This document shows positions 8,589 through 18,607 of a stretch of DNA of 64,000 nucleotides, one piece after another. The stretch's first letter is position 1. Every line of letters begins with the position of its first letter. The position numbers and the translations under genes are program-made. The DNA lies in contig NC_020186.1 of NCBI RefSeq assembly GCF_000315915.1, positions 124,001-188,000 on the forward strand, read 5' to 3'. Under the pieces are notes generated by a model, which had not been told where the DNA came from, searched no databases, and saw only the letters and a list, made by a program, of their open reading frames with translations. This DNA is from Henningerozyma blattae CBS 6284. Its lineage: Eukaryota; Ascomycota; Saccharomycetes; Saccharomycetales; Saccharomycetaceae.

Positions 8589-11500
8589 ATGAATAACTAC
8601 TATAATAATAATAATAATAATAATACAAATCACAACGTAGGCGGTAATGAGAACAATTACAATGGTTATGATCAAGACCAAAATGTGACAGATCAATACG
8701 CAAACAACAGTTATGACTACGATTATGATTGTGATTATGATTACAATCAACAGGATTATGAGCAGCAAAATTATAATCAACAAAATTATAATCAAGATAA
8801 TAATAACCAGCAAAATTATAATCAACAAAATTATAATCAAGATAATAATAATAACCAGCGAACTTATTCTAATAACAACTCCAATACTAGAAACCAAAAT
8901 AATAACATTCTAGCTAATGGTACCTCTTATAGCGATATATTCATCCAAAATACTTTAAATGATAGTACACCAACGTCTCAGACAACATTCAATACTAATA
9001 ATAATATTCCATCCAATTCACCAATTCATCCAGCACCACAAATAAGACCAAATTTACCAAGAATTAATGTAGTATCTGCCACACCAGACGTTCTAATTAA
9101 TTCACCATCATCTACACAATATCAACAACAGCAACAGAATCAGAATCAATCCTATAATGATGATAACTTGTATTATAATCATATTAACTCAAATAATCCA
9201 TATAATTCTCAGGACAATAGTATATTGGAAGTTGATCAATCTTCTAATGATTTTACAAATACAACTGATACAAGACCAATTTTAAATGCCAATGAAGAAA
9301 ATATTTCAATGTCTAGAAATCCAACATTCAGTAAATATGTATATGATGATGATGATCCTTTGGATACTCCACTGCCGCTTTCCTCCAATGCAATTGAAGA
9401 TCCAGAGGTGTTTTATGTGGATCAGAATGGTGATAATTATGAATTGAATACTTATTTAGATAGAGATGGAAATATGGTGGATCCCTATACAACTATGGGT
9501 ACACCTCAGCAACAAAATGATGGTGATTATTACGGAAATAAACTATATTCTTCAAGAAATCCAGACGACATTCGTAATAAATATTCACATGTAGATTTAG
9601 GTGAGTATGAAGGGGTTAATAATTCAAGATTAGACCTAGTAGATAACTCAGACGATATTACTACATTACAAAAATTGAAACTATCATCTGCTATTTCTTC
9701 AAGATCATCCATCGTGTCAACTTCAAACTCATCAACTGCAGAATCAAATGATAATTTATTAAATGTAAAAGAATTTAATATTGAAAATGTAAATACTCCC
9801 AAAAGAAGAAATACTGTATTGAGGAAGTTTAAATTATCAAACGGTAATTTTGTTTTTGATTCTCCAATTTCAAAATCTTTATTAGGTAATTATACTAATG
9901 CAGTTGATAATGATGTTAATAACTTATCAAATGAATTTAAATTTATGAGATATCAAGCTATAACATGTGAACCACAATATCTACAAACCAATTTTTTCTC
10001 TGTAAGACAATTAAATTATCCAAGACCAAGACAAACTGAAATGATGATTGTTATTACAATGTATAATGAAGATCATATTCTCTTGGGTAGAACTCTGAAA
10101 GGTGTGATGGATAACGTTAGGCATATGGTGAAGAGACAAAGTTCCAGTGTTTGGGGTCCAGATGCTTGGAAAAAAATCGTTGTTTGTATTGTATCAGATG
10201 GTAGAGCGAAAATTAACGAAAAATCATTAGCTTTGTTGAGTTCTTTAGGTTGTTATCAAGATGGTTTCGCTAAAGATGAAGTTGATGATAAACCAGTTAA
10301 GATGCATGTTTATGAACATACTACAATGATGAATATTACAAAAGTTACTAAAGATCATTTGGAATTGAATTGTGATCAAACTACTGTGCCAATTCAATTA
10401 TTATTTTGTTTAAAGGAAAAAAATAAAAAGAAGATTAATTCTCACAGATGGGCATTTGAAGGTTTTGCCAATTTATTAAATCCAAATATTGTTTGTTTAT
10501 TAGATGCAGGAACAATGCCAGGTAAGGATTCCATTTATGAACTATGGAAAGAATTTTTAAATCCACAAGTTGGTGGTGCGTGTGGTGAAATCAAAACAGA
10601 TCTTGGTAAAGGTTTTACTAAATTGATTAACCCATTAGTTGCATCACAAAATTTCGAATATAAAATGTCCAATATCTTGGATAAAACTACAGAATCAAAT
10701 TTCGGTTTCATTACTGTCCTGCCAGGTGCATTTTCAGCTTATCGTTTAGTTGCAGTATCTGGTGAACCTTTGACTAAATATTTTTATGGTGAACATATGG
10801 AGGAAGAAGAAAGTAAAATGCATTTTTTTTCATCAAATATGTATTTAGCAGAAGATAGAATTCTATGTTTTGAAATTGTAACAAAAAGAAATAGCAATTG
10901 GTTATTAAAATATTGTAGAAGTTCATACGCATCAACCGATGTTCCTGAAAGAGTTCCAGAATTTATTTTACAAAGAAGAAGATGGTTGAATGGTTCATTT
11001 TTTGCCAGTATTTATTCATTTGCTCATTTTTATAAAATTTGGACTAGTGGTCATAATATTATTCGTAAATTCATATTGAATATAGAATTCCTTTATCTTT
11101 TATTCAATACTATAATGTCATGGTTTTCTTTAAGTTCATTCTTCTTAGTCTTTAGAATTTTAACGTTATCAATTGCTTTATCATATCATTCAGCATTTAA
11201 TATACTTTCGGTAATCTTTTTATGGTTATATGGTGTTTGTGTGTTTTCTACTTTTGTTCTATCCTTAGGTAATAAACCTAAGAATACAGAATCCTTTTAT
11301 GTTATTACATGTGTTATCTTTGCTGTTTTGATGGTTTATTTGATCTTCTGTAGTATATTTATGACCGTCAAATCTTTTGAAGAGATTGTGAATGAAGGTA
11401 ATATAACATTTACAAAATTAATGTCAACCAAGACATTTCGTGATATTGCCATCTCAATGATGTCAACATACGTACTATACGTTATCAGTTCACTAATTTA

Positions 11501-12104
11501 CTTACAACCATGGCATATGCTTACAAGTTTTATGCAATATATTCTATTAAGCCCCTCCTATATCAATGTCTTGAATATCTATGCGTTCTGTAACGTGCAT
11601 GATATTTCATGGGGTACTAAAGGCGCAGTTGCTAAAGCACCATTGGGGAAAATTACTTCAGGAGAAGATGGTACTTTTGATATGGAAATTTTAATTAGTA
11701 GTACTGAAATTCAACAAGATTACGATAAGTATTTGAACATTTTACATGCTAAAGTTGAAAAAGAAGAAACTAAAGAGGTCAATTTTGAAGAAAAGAAAGC
11801 TGGTTATTACGGTCTATTTAGATCACTAGTTATCATCTTCTGGGTAATTACAAATTTCATTGTTGTTGCATTAGTTCTTGAAACAGGTGGTATTGGTGAT
11901 TATGAAAATATGCACAAGATGAATGATACCAAGGTAGAACAGATTGATAGTAGTGTCACTGTCAGGCTGCTATCTCCTAGAGCATCTATTTATTTTGCAA
12001 TTGTGCTATGGCTAGTTGCTTTAAATGCTCTTATAAGACTTTTTGGCTGTGTCATCTATATGTGTAGTAGAATCTCTTTCAAGTTTAGATATAAGGATGC
12101 TTAA
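8589..12104 (+). CDS. CHS1: Chitin synthase (CHS1, class I type)
   Basis: 1171 codons, against about 1131 in S. cerevisiae Chs1. The first ~440 residues are Asn/Gln/Tyr-rich and probably disordered, opening with a poly-Asn run and NYNQQ repeats. The catalytic region carries the processive GT2 hallmarks: LDAGTMPGKDS (about 640), EDRILCFE (about 754) and QRRRWLNGSFF (about 794-804). At least six C-terminal membrane segments follow from about residue 830. The enzyme makes chitin from UDP-GlcNAc at the plasma membrane; Chs1 repairs the septum after cell separation. Sequence and position (after YNL193W, before DUG3) both indicate CHS1 (YNL192W) rather than CHS2. Confidence 0.95.
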   Translation: MNNYYNNNNNNNTNHNVGGNENNYNGYDQDQNVTDQYANNSYDYDYDCDYDYNQQDYEQQNYNQQNYNQDNNNQQNYNQQNYNQDNNNNQRTYSNNNSNTRNQNNNILANGTSYSDIFIQNTLNDSTPTSQTTFNTNNNIPSNSPIHPAPQIRPNLPRINVVSATPDVLINSPSSTQYQQQQQNQNQSYNDDNLYYNHINSNNPYNSQDNSILEVDQSSNDFTNTTDTRPILNANEENISMSRNPTFSKYVYDDDDPLDTPLPLSSNAIEDPEVFYVDQNGDNYELNTYLDRDGNMVDPYTTMGTPQQQNDGDYYGNKLYSSRNPDDIRNKYSHVDLGEYEGVNNSRLDLVDNSDDITTLQKLKLSSAISSRSSIVSTSNSSTAESNDNLLNVKEFNIENVNTPKRRNTVLRKFKLSNGNFVFDSPISKSLLGNYTNAVDNDVNNLSNEFKFMRYQAITCEPQYLQTNFFSVRQLNYPRPRQTEMMIVITMYNEDHILLGRTLKGVMDNVRHMVKRQSSSVWGPDAWKKIVVCIVSDGRAKINEKSLALLSSLGCYQDGFAKDEVDDKPVKMHVYEHTTMMNITKVTKDHLELNCDQTTVPIQLLFCLKEKNKKKINSHRWAFEGFANLLNPNIVCLLDAGTMPGKDSIYELWKEFLNPQVGGACGEIKTDLGKGFTKLINPLVASQNFEYKMSNILDKTTESNFGFITVLPGAFSAYRLVAVSGEPLTKYFYGEHMEEEESKMHFFSSNMYLAEDRILCFEIVTKRNSNWLLKYCRSSYASTDVPERVPEFILQRRRWLNGSFFASIYSFAHFYKIWTSGHNIIRKFILNIEFLYLLFNTIMSWFSLSSFFLVFRILTLSIALSYHSAFNILSVIFLWLYGVCVFSTFVLSLGNKPKNTESFYVITCVIFAVLMVYLIFCSIFMTVKSFEEIVNEGNITFTKLMSTKTFRDIAISMMSTYVLYVISSLIYLQPWHMLTSFMQYILLSPSYINVLNIYAFCNVHDISWGTKGAVAKAPLGKITSGEDGTFDMEILISSTEIQQDYDKYLNILHAKVEKEETKEVNFEEKKAGYYGLFRSLVIIFWVITNFIVVALVLETGGIGDYENMHKMNDTKVEQIDSSVTVRLLSPRASIYFAIVLWLVALNALIRLFGCVIYMCSRISFKFRYKDA

Positions 12105-12350
12105 TTTTATTCCGCAGTGAAATTAAAACCAAATTACTCTTATCCGGGAAAATTTCCTGATATGGTAAAGGCCGCATCACCACCGCCCATTTTCCAATAG
12201 CATTAACTGGATTAAAAATTTATAACAAATATATATATATATATGTATATAAATAAATAATTTTTCAGTATATTAAAGGCAACTCGATAGACAGACAATC
12301 AAATAAAAAAAACTATTTATTCTTTTTAAATCTACACTTAAAGAGGAAAG

Positions 12351-12797
12351 ATGAAGATTGTTTTACAAAAAGTCAGCCAAGCTTCGGTAGTAGTTAGTGG
12401 TAAACTAGTTTCAGAAATAAGTAAAGGATACATGCTTCTAGTAGGTATTAGTGTAGATGATACTGAAGAAGATGTTAACAAGTTGAGCAAGAAGGTTGTA
12501 GGTTTAAAGATATTCGAAGAAGGCGATAAGTTTTGGAAAAAAAACATTAAGGAAGTCAACGGTGAAATTCTTTCAATTTCCCAATTTACCTTGATGGGGC
12601 GTACTAAGAAGAATAAACCAGATTTCCACCTTGCTCAAAAGGGTGACATTGCTCTTGAATTGTATAATAAATTTTTAAAAAACTTAAGGGATGAAATGGG
12701 TGAAAGCAAAGTAAAAGATGGCGAGTTCGGAGCTATGATGGATTGTAAATTAACCAACGAGGGTCCCGTCACTCTCATTTTGGATTCTCAGAATTGA
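12351..12797 (+). CDS. DTD1: D-aminoacyl-tRNA deacylase
   Basis: 148 codons, the usual length. The N-terminus MKIVLQKVSQASVVV, the SQFTL motif (about residue 77) and the C-terminal NEGPVT motif are the DTD active-site signatures. The enzyme hydrolyses D-amino acids (D-Tyr, D-Asp and others) mischarged onto tRNA, in the cytosol. It lies on the same strand as CHS1, with a 246-bp AT-rich gap. S. cerevisiae DTD1 (YDL219W) carries an intron; here the full-length frame is continuous with no intron. Recognition is very secure. Confidence 0.95.
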   Translation: MKIVLQKVSQASVVVSGKLVSEISKGYMLLVGISVDDTEEDVNKLSKKVVGLKIFEEGDKFWKKNIKEVNGEILSISQFTLMGRTKKNKPDFHLAQKGDIALELYNKFLKNLRDEMGESKVKDGEFGAMMDCKLTNEGPVTLILDSQN

Positions 12798-13129
12798 TAT
12801 TGAGTTAATTAAAATACTTTGGCAAGTAAGTTACTTATATTAAGCAAGATTATAACTTTTAAAACCTCGATTTACAAATTGTTAGGTGCACGGATGTAAC
12901 ATTCTCGGTCTCACGTGAAAATTTCAGAAATTGCGCCACAGTGGAACCCTATGTGTGCTATTTCTATATATCATTATATACATATATATATATACGTATA
13001 TATATGAAGATAAAGCATCTGTCGAGTTCTAAGCTTTTTAAAACTTACATAGCTGTTTAATTATCTACTTGTAACATATCATTCTAAGATTATCATCAAA
13101 GCTACAAAAATTTTACACATAGTTCCAAA
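12798..13129. promoter_or_regulatory. DUG3 promoter with Cbf1 and Met31/32-type sites
   Basis: A perfect TCACGTGA (12911-12918) and a CCACAGT core (12936-12942) lie 18 bp apart, about 190-220 bp before the DUG3 ATG. This is the pair through which Cbf1 and Met31/32 recruit Met4 in the sulphur regulon. TATA-like repeats follow at about 12964-13003. Confidence 0.6.
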
Positions 13130-14239
13130 ATGTGTAGATTCCTAATATTCAAAGGTAAAGAGCCTATACAGTTGTCTCATCTTTTAACTAGGCCTGCACA
13201 CTCTATTATCAATCAGTCTTTTGATAGTAGACTACGATTGGATACACGCCGACCAATGAATGGTGATGGTTTTGGTGTTGCTTATTATCCTATGGATGAA
13301 GAATTGAAAAAAGATGGGCCATGCACTTTTAAAGCCATCACTCCAGCATGGAATAATGAAAACTTAAATGTTTTGGCTGAAAAAACTAAAACTGATTTAG
13401 TATTTGCACATGTTAGAGCTTCGACTTATGGTATTTTAAGTGAAACAAATTGTCATCCTTTTAATTACCATAAAATTAGTTTTATGCACAACGGTGGTAT
13501 ATCGAATTTCAAGCTTATTAAGAGGAAGCTAATCAATTTTATTAAAGATGAGTACTTAAATTTTTTACAAGGTAGTACTGATTCAGAGTGTGCATTTGCA
13601 TTGTTTTTAGATACTTTAGATAAGATGGGGATTGATACCAAGCAAAAAGACAATAAGCCTATCGGAGACGTAGCTATGAGAGAAGCCCTATTAAAAACCA
13701 TTGGGTATTTAAAGGACTGGGCAAACGAATCAGTAGCAAAAGCTCTTGAAAAAGGTGGTGAAGATGCTGCAGGAATCTCTTTAGAACCATCATTATTAAA
13801 TTTTGCTGTAACAGATGGCGACAATGTAGTTGTATCAAGATATATTGCATCTGCTACAGATGAAGCACCTTCCTTACATTTCAGTTGTGGATCCAAATTT
13901 GTTGAAGTGAAACCTGGTGAATATCGTATGGAAAGAAGGGGTCGTGATCAAGCTGTTGTCATGGTTGCAAGTGAGCCATTAACATTTGAACGTGGAGATT
14001 GGACAGCAGTTCCTACAAATAGTATTTTAAGTATACGGAAACAAACTATTTTATTACATCCTATTATTGATGAATATTATAGAGCTAACCCTGGCCATGC
14101 TCGTTCTGCTGCGTTAGCTGAAAACTTAGGTTTAATGGGTACCGTACCAGTTGCCTCCAGAGTTGAAAAGAACGTTCCTCCATTAGAGAGAGAAGGGAGA
14201 AGTAGACCTAGCCATCATACTATGTTTGTTAATTCTTAA
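13130..14239 (+). CDS. DUG3: Glutamine amidotransferase subunit of the alternative glutathione-degradation complex
   Basis: 369 codons. It begins MCRFLIFKG: Cys2 is the N-terminal nucleophile of class II (Ntn) glutamine amidotransferases. NGDGFGVAYY (about 43-52), FAHVRAST (about 92-99) and HNGGISNF (about 121-128) are further GATase-2 blocks. Dug3 works with Dug2 to cleave the gamma-glutamyl bond of glutathione in the cytosol; Dug1 then cuts Cys-Gly. Position after CHS1, and before SRP1 further on, fits YNL191W. The upstream Cbf1/Met31-type pair fits a role in sulphur scavenging. Confidence 0.95.
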   Translation: MCRFLIFKGKEPIQLSHLLTRPAHSIINQSFDSRLRLDTRRPMNGDGFGVAYYPMDEELKKDGPCTFKAITPAWNNENLNVLAEKTKTDLVFAHVRASTYGILSETNCHPFNYHKISFMHNGGISNFKLIKRKLINFIKDEYLNFLQGSTDSECAFALFLDTLDKMGIDTKQKDNKPIGDVAMREALLKTIGYLKDWANESVAKALEKGGEDAAGISLEPSLLNFAVTDGDNVVVSRYIASATDEAPSLHFSCGSKFVEVKPGEYRMERRGRDQAVVMVASEPLTFERGDWTAVPTNSILSIRKQTILLHPIIDEYYRANPGHARSAALAENLGLMGTVPVASRVEKNVPPLEREGRSRPSHHTMFVNS

Positions 14240-17200
14240 TTCTTAATCCATAAGTTACACCATTTGTGTATTTTAACTGCAGTCTTAGAATAAGCAATCC
14301 TAAAAGAACAATATAGTAAAACTAATGTTACAACACTAAGAGATTGGTTAGTATCTGGAAATAACTAAATTTGGATATCTGAGCTTAAAAAATTCCTTAA
14401 AATAAAGAATTTCTTCATAATCTCACTCAAATCTATTATTTAGTAGTTGCTTTTTCTTGAAATGTAGCTCATTTGTATAGCAAATGCTTATTACAATAAT
14501 GGCCAATATACAAAGAAATTTACCCAATACAGTAGGTTAAAAAGCAAGGTCTTGTTAAAAACGAACCTTCAAATAGCAATGGTGTTTAAATATAAAAATA
14601 TCGAATAATTATATACTAAGAACAAGAAATTGTTCAGACTTAAATTTAAGCGAATAAATTTTTGGCACTCTTAAAATATTGTATAATTGTAACTTGTAAC
14701 AAATTTTAAGTTTTGTACAAAATGAAGCAATTCTGTCTTTTAAATATTTATTTATAATTGTTTTAATATTTTAAAATATTAGAAAAAAAACAAAAACATA
14801 TATCTTTCATAGCGTAAAAATATGAAAAACAAATAAAATAATCAAAAATAGTTACAATATACATATTCTATGTAATATTGGAGAATTCATATAGTAAAGA
14901 ATTTTATGTCAACTAATTAATTTACAAGATTTTTGGAATAAGAAGAACTTATTAAATCTTTAGCTTGAACAATAGAAGTTGGCATTTGAGATGAACATTG
15001 TATGAAATAGGAATTTAGTAACCTTAAAAGCACTATTATAAAATTTTATATATATTCAGAGAACTATTTACAAGCACAGATGTACTGGATACAAATTTGA
15101 ATAGAATAATGTTTTTTGTCGATTTAAAATACCATCATAATGGTAGTTTTAATACTATATAATTGATAAGATGCATATATCTGTATATTTAGATTCATAT
15201 CTCTACGCCTATTTCAGAGCTGACAACTAGAAGACATTGTACTATCAAAACCAAAGTTAAATATTCTAATATATAGAGATTATTGTGTTCTTCCGGTTAT
15301 AGTATCTAAGGAAAGCTATCTTTTAATAATTATGTATTGATCTAAAATTGTCCTTTCTTAGTTATTATATACTTATATTTTCAATAATCATTGAACCTCG
15401 AAACTTTACTTTATTCACCGCACAATACATTTAGAAAAGCGTTTTACCTACAAGTGCTATCAGGTTTTCAATACATACCATATTCTGCATTAAAATTTTT
15501 TTAACCCTAAGATAACCCTAAATGTAATAATCACAATAAAAATTGTAATTCTGAGTTACGTTTTCTAAGGATACTGTAACCACTAGGCTATATCTTGAAA
15601 ATTAAATTTAGTGAGTAAATTTATGAGAAATATATTTGCGCCATTTATCGATATATCCAGGCTCTTGAAGTTCAGCATTGACGGTAGCTAAATATGGATT
15701 TAAAAATATCTTAGCACATCTTTGAAATAATTTTCAATGGGTTGAAAATTGAGATAAAACCTAAAAGGAAAGGAAACACTGGTATTTGGAAGAGAACAAA
15801 GCCACTAGCTATCCTTGAACTATGCCCTAAGATAATTCCAAGTTTAGAAGGATAAAATCCACAAAAAAAAGTATGAGTAGCCTTAATAATTAACTTTTGA
15901 CATACATCCCTTATTATCCTAAAGAGGAATCATAATAATTGGATATGAAAAAGAACCGCAACCACAGAAATTCGCGTATCGATGATGTTAATCTGTTCTC
16001 TTGAGATCTCGCGTAGATCCTATCCCGAAACGGCACAGCTACGCGCTGGTCTCAGCCAGCCGACTGCCGGAGTTTCTTGCCTTTAGCCTACACACTTTTC
16101 TCTGAAACATATCGGTAATTCTAGCTGACAGATTCATTCATTTTTGGGACAAGGGCTACATTGTTCTTGGCCAAAAAAGTTAATATTATTATTTTTACAT
16201 AATGTAATTTAAGTCTTTCAAGTCTTGTGATGAGGATGTACCTGAACGCGATATGTTAGAAATGGTGGGACTAGTGATATGTTCAGGCAACTAGAATAAC
16301 CTAATTTATTCCTTAGTTATCGATTTCCTTCTAATTAGATTATCTTAATGTAAAATTCTACCAGATTTCAAGGGTTAATCCTTAATACCGATTCGATTAG
16401 GCACAAATCACTTGTAGAAAATGATAGAACCTTTAACTAATAGGAATCAGGAGAGGTTATCACGTTAGATCTCGAATCACAAATTTGACAGAGTGAAAGT
16501 GTAAATAACACGACTTTTTTTTCTTAATAACACGTTAAACCAATAAATTCTAGGTTTGACATTAAGAGAATATCCAACCCCAGTAAATCGAGATTTTCAC
16601 CCAGCATTTAATTTTCGTATTTCATATCTTACTGCTTTTTTTCTACTTTAATTAACAAATATTTCTTTTGGATCATCATTTCAAAATTTTTCACATCTCA
16701 TTATGAAAGTTTCGCAACAAGCATTTCTAAATTGGTCATGAAATATAATTTTATTCTGTGAAAAAAAAATGAATATATTGTAACACTTGTTCTTCTCTTT
16801 CTCCTTTAGTCCACTTTTCATGGTTAAGCCCTTTATTTTTTTATCCATACGTATGTTATATTATCTGTGTCATACTGGGATGATTTTAGAATGTCTATTT
16901 TTAACTAATAGTATTCAATATTATAATATTTAATTTGATTCGAGCTAAATTAAGACCGTTGGTTTATCATTTAACAATCTATAAGACATATTTTACAACT
17001 CCGTGTTGCGACGTGACTATTTTTTCCCTCTTTCGTAACAAAGTATTAGTGCTGTATCTTAACCAATTGGAAAAACACATTTCGTGTATTCTGTTTTTTC
17101 TACCTTATTTTCTTCCTTAACACATATCATGTTAATATTAACATCATTAGTACAAAAATAATTGTGTCAGTATCTATCTCAAATTAAAAAAAGGAAGGGA

Positions 17201-17758
17201 TCCCCAGTAATTGGCTTTATTATTAGACCTTTTTGGTTGTCCATTTTAAATTACTATTTGGTAGATTTTTCTACGTAATCAATAACTTTAAGGATCAAGG
17301 TTAAAAAAGTATACAAACATAATATTCAATTTATTTTTCTTATTATTTTGTTTTTATTTTAGTCGGTGCTTGCCTTGAGTTTTAGTGAATCTTAATTAAT
17401 TATTGTTTTCATTTGATTGACTCTTTTGTTTTTTTATTTCTTACTTGGTTTATACCTTGTTGATTCAGAAAACAACCAGCTTATTTTTAAAACTATATAA
17501 GTACCAACCTATGGTTTTGTAACTTACACATTCCTACTCCCCTTTATCTATTTATTTATTTTATTTTTTCCTACAGTATAATCAGATTATACGAACACTA
17601 ACGTATTACTTCATATTTTATAAACTATTTTATAGTATAAAACAGAAGAAGAAAGATTTTTTATTACAATAAAATACAATAATCATTACTATTAAAGCAC
17701 TACTCCCTTTTTTTTTGCCGCTAAAAATAATCAAATAATAATTCAAAAAGAAAAAAAA
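14240..17758. other. 3.5-kb AT-rich intergenic region, no protein gene recognised
   Basis: No credible coding frame is present; all frames are short and broken. The stretch is AT-rich throughout except for a GC-rich block at about 15,955-16,105 that contains two adjacent perfect hairpins. The last 300 bp, with T-rich stretches, serve as the promoter of the MARVEL-type gene. This is unusually long for a Saccharomycetaceae intergenic region. Confidence 0.6.
15955..16110. ncRNA. Candidate structured RNA or conserved element in DUG3-YDL218W spacer
   Basis: A GC-rich block of about 150 bp in the middle of very AT-rich DNA. It holds a perfect 7-bp inverted repeat (CGCGTAG 16010-16016 with CTACGCG 16039-16045) followed directly by a hairpin CTGG/CCAG (16046-16049 with 16056-16059). 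A GATGATG near 15981 and a CTGA near 16101 could pass for snoRNA C/D boxes, but the fit is imperfect. Strand and transcription are unknown; it could instead be a regulatory patch. Confidence 0.25.
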
Positions 17759-18607
17759 ATGACCTCAAAACTTACAGTTTTTTTATTAATTAATTTAAGA
17801 TTCTGGGAATTTTGTTCCTCCGTATTGGTCATGTCATTATTAGCTGCTGCTATGTCAGAATCCCATTTCCACGGTTCAAAAAGATTTAATTTCAGTTTAG
17901 CCCAAGGTGCTATTGGCACTTGTTATTCTCTTTTCGTTATATTATTACCACCTATTGTACCTGGTCTAGTTTTTGCTGGTTTCTATTTTTGCTGGGAGGT
18001 TATTATGAATCTATTATGGTTATGTTGCTTTATTGTTGTAGCTAAAGTAGTTGGTGAACACAGTTGTCATAATAAATTTACAAAAACTTATAATCCAAAG
18101 TATGGATCTCAAACAAGATACCAAGAAACTGGTGGTGAATATAATCCATTTACTAATAAATATACAACAAAGAGATATCATGTTCCTTGCAATTGTGCCA
18201 AAGCTGCAATTGCATTTGCTGGTCTTTCGTGGTTATTAAGTTGTTTCTCTTGTATTGTTTTATGGTACAAAGTCTGTAGACCAATTAAAGCTTCTCACGG
18301 TAGAAGTGGTTTATGGAAAACTGGAAATTCTATGGGTGTTAGACTACATAGATTTACCACAATGACTTTGGCCGATGATGCTGATAATCAATTAATGATG
18401 CAAGAAGCCGAACCTCCAGTTGAAGATTATGCTCCACCAACAAAGAAATCCAAAAAATCCAAGAAGGCTGTTCAACCAGAACCTCAACCAAGAGATTCAG
18501 GCGTTTCTGAAACCGATATTGAAAGTGGTGATGAAATGAAAGAGGATAAATTGCACCAACCAGAGACAAATTCAAGTGGGTCGACTGATGGTGATGCTGT
18601 CGTATAG
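17759..18607 (+). CDS. YDL218W-like four-helix MARVEL-type membrane protein
   Basis: 282 codons. Four hydrophobic segments (about residues 9-32, 47-77, 80-97 and 149-172) are arranged as in MARVEL-domain proteins. A hydrophilic, Lys/Ser/Glu-rich C-terminal tail (about 195-282) follows, with a KKSKKSKKA stretch. The loop between helices 3 and 4 is Tyr/Thr-rich and contains several Cys. Lying in order after DTD1 and DUG3, it corresponds to S. cerevisiae YDL218W, an uncharacterised MARVEL-type protein of about 317 residues. A plasma-membrane location is likely from the fold, not shown. Confidence 0.8.
   Translation: MTSKLTVFLLINLRFWEFCSSVLVMSLLAAAMSESHFHGSKRFNFSLAQGAIGTCYSLFVILLPPIVPGLVFAGFYFCWEVIMNLLWLCCFIVVAKVVGEHSCHNKFTKTYNPKYGSQTRYQETGGEYNPFTNKYTTKRYHVPCNCAKAAIAFAGLSWLLSCFSCIVLWYKVCRPIKASHGRSGLWKTGNSMGVRLHRFTTMTLADDADNQLMMQEAEPPVEDYAPPTKKSKKSKKAVQPEPQPRDSGVSETDIESGDEMKEDKLHQPETNSSGSTDGDAVV

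Noticed and set aside
8583..8897. 104-codon Ile/Val-rich minus-strand frame
   Set aside because: Antisense shadow of the poly-Asn/Gln coding start of CHS1; repeated AAT/TAT codons read as Ile/Ile on the other strand.
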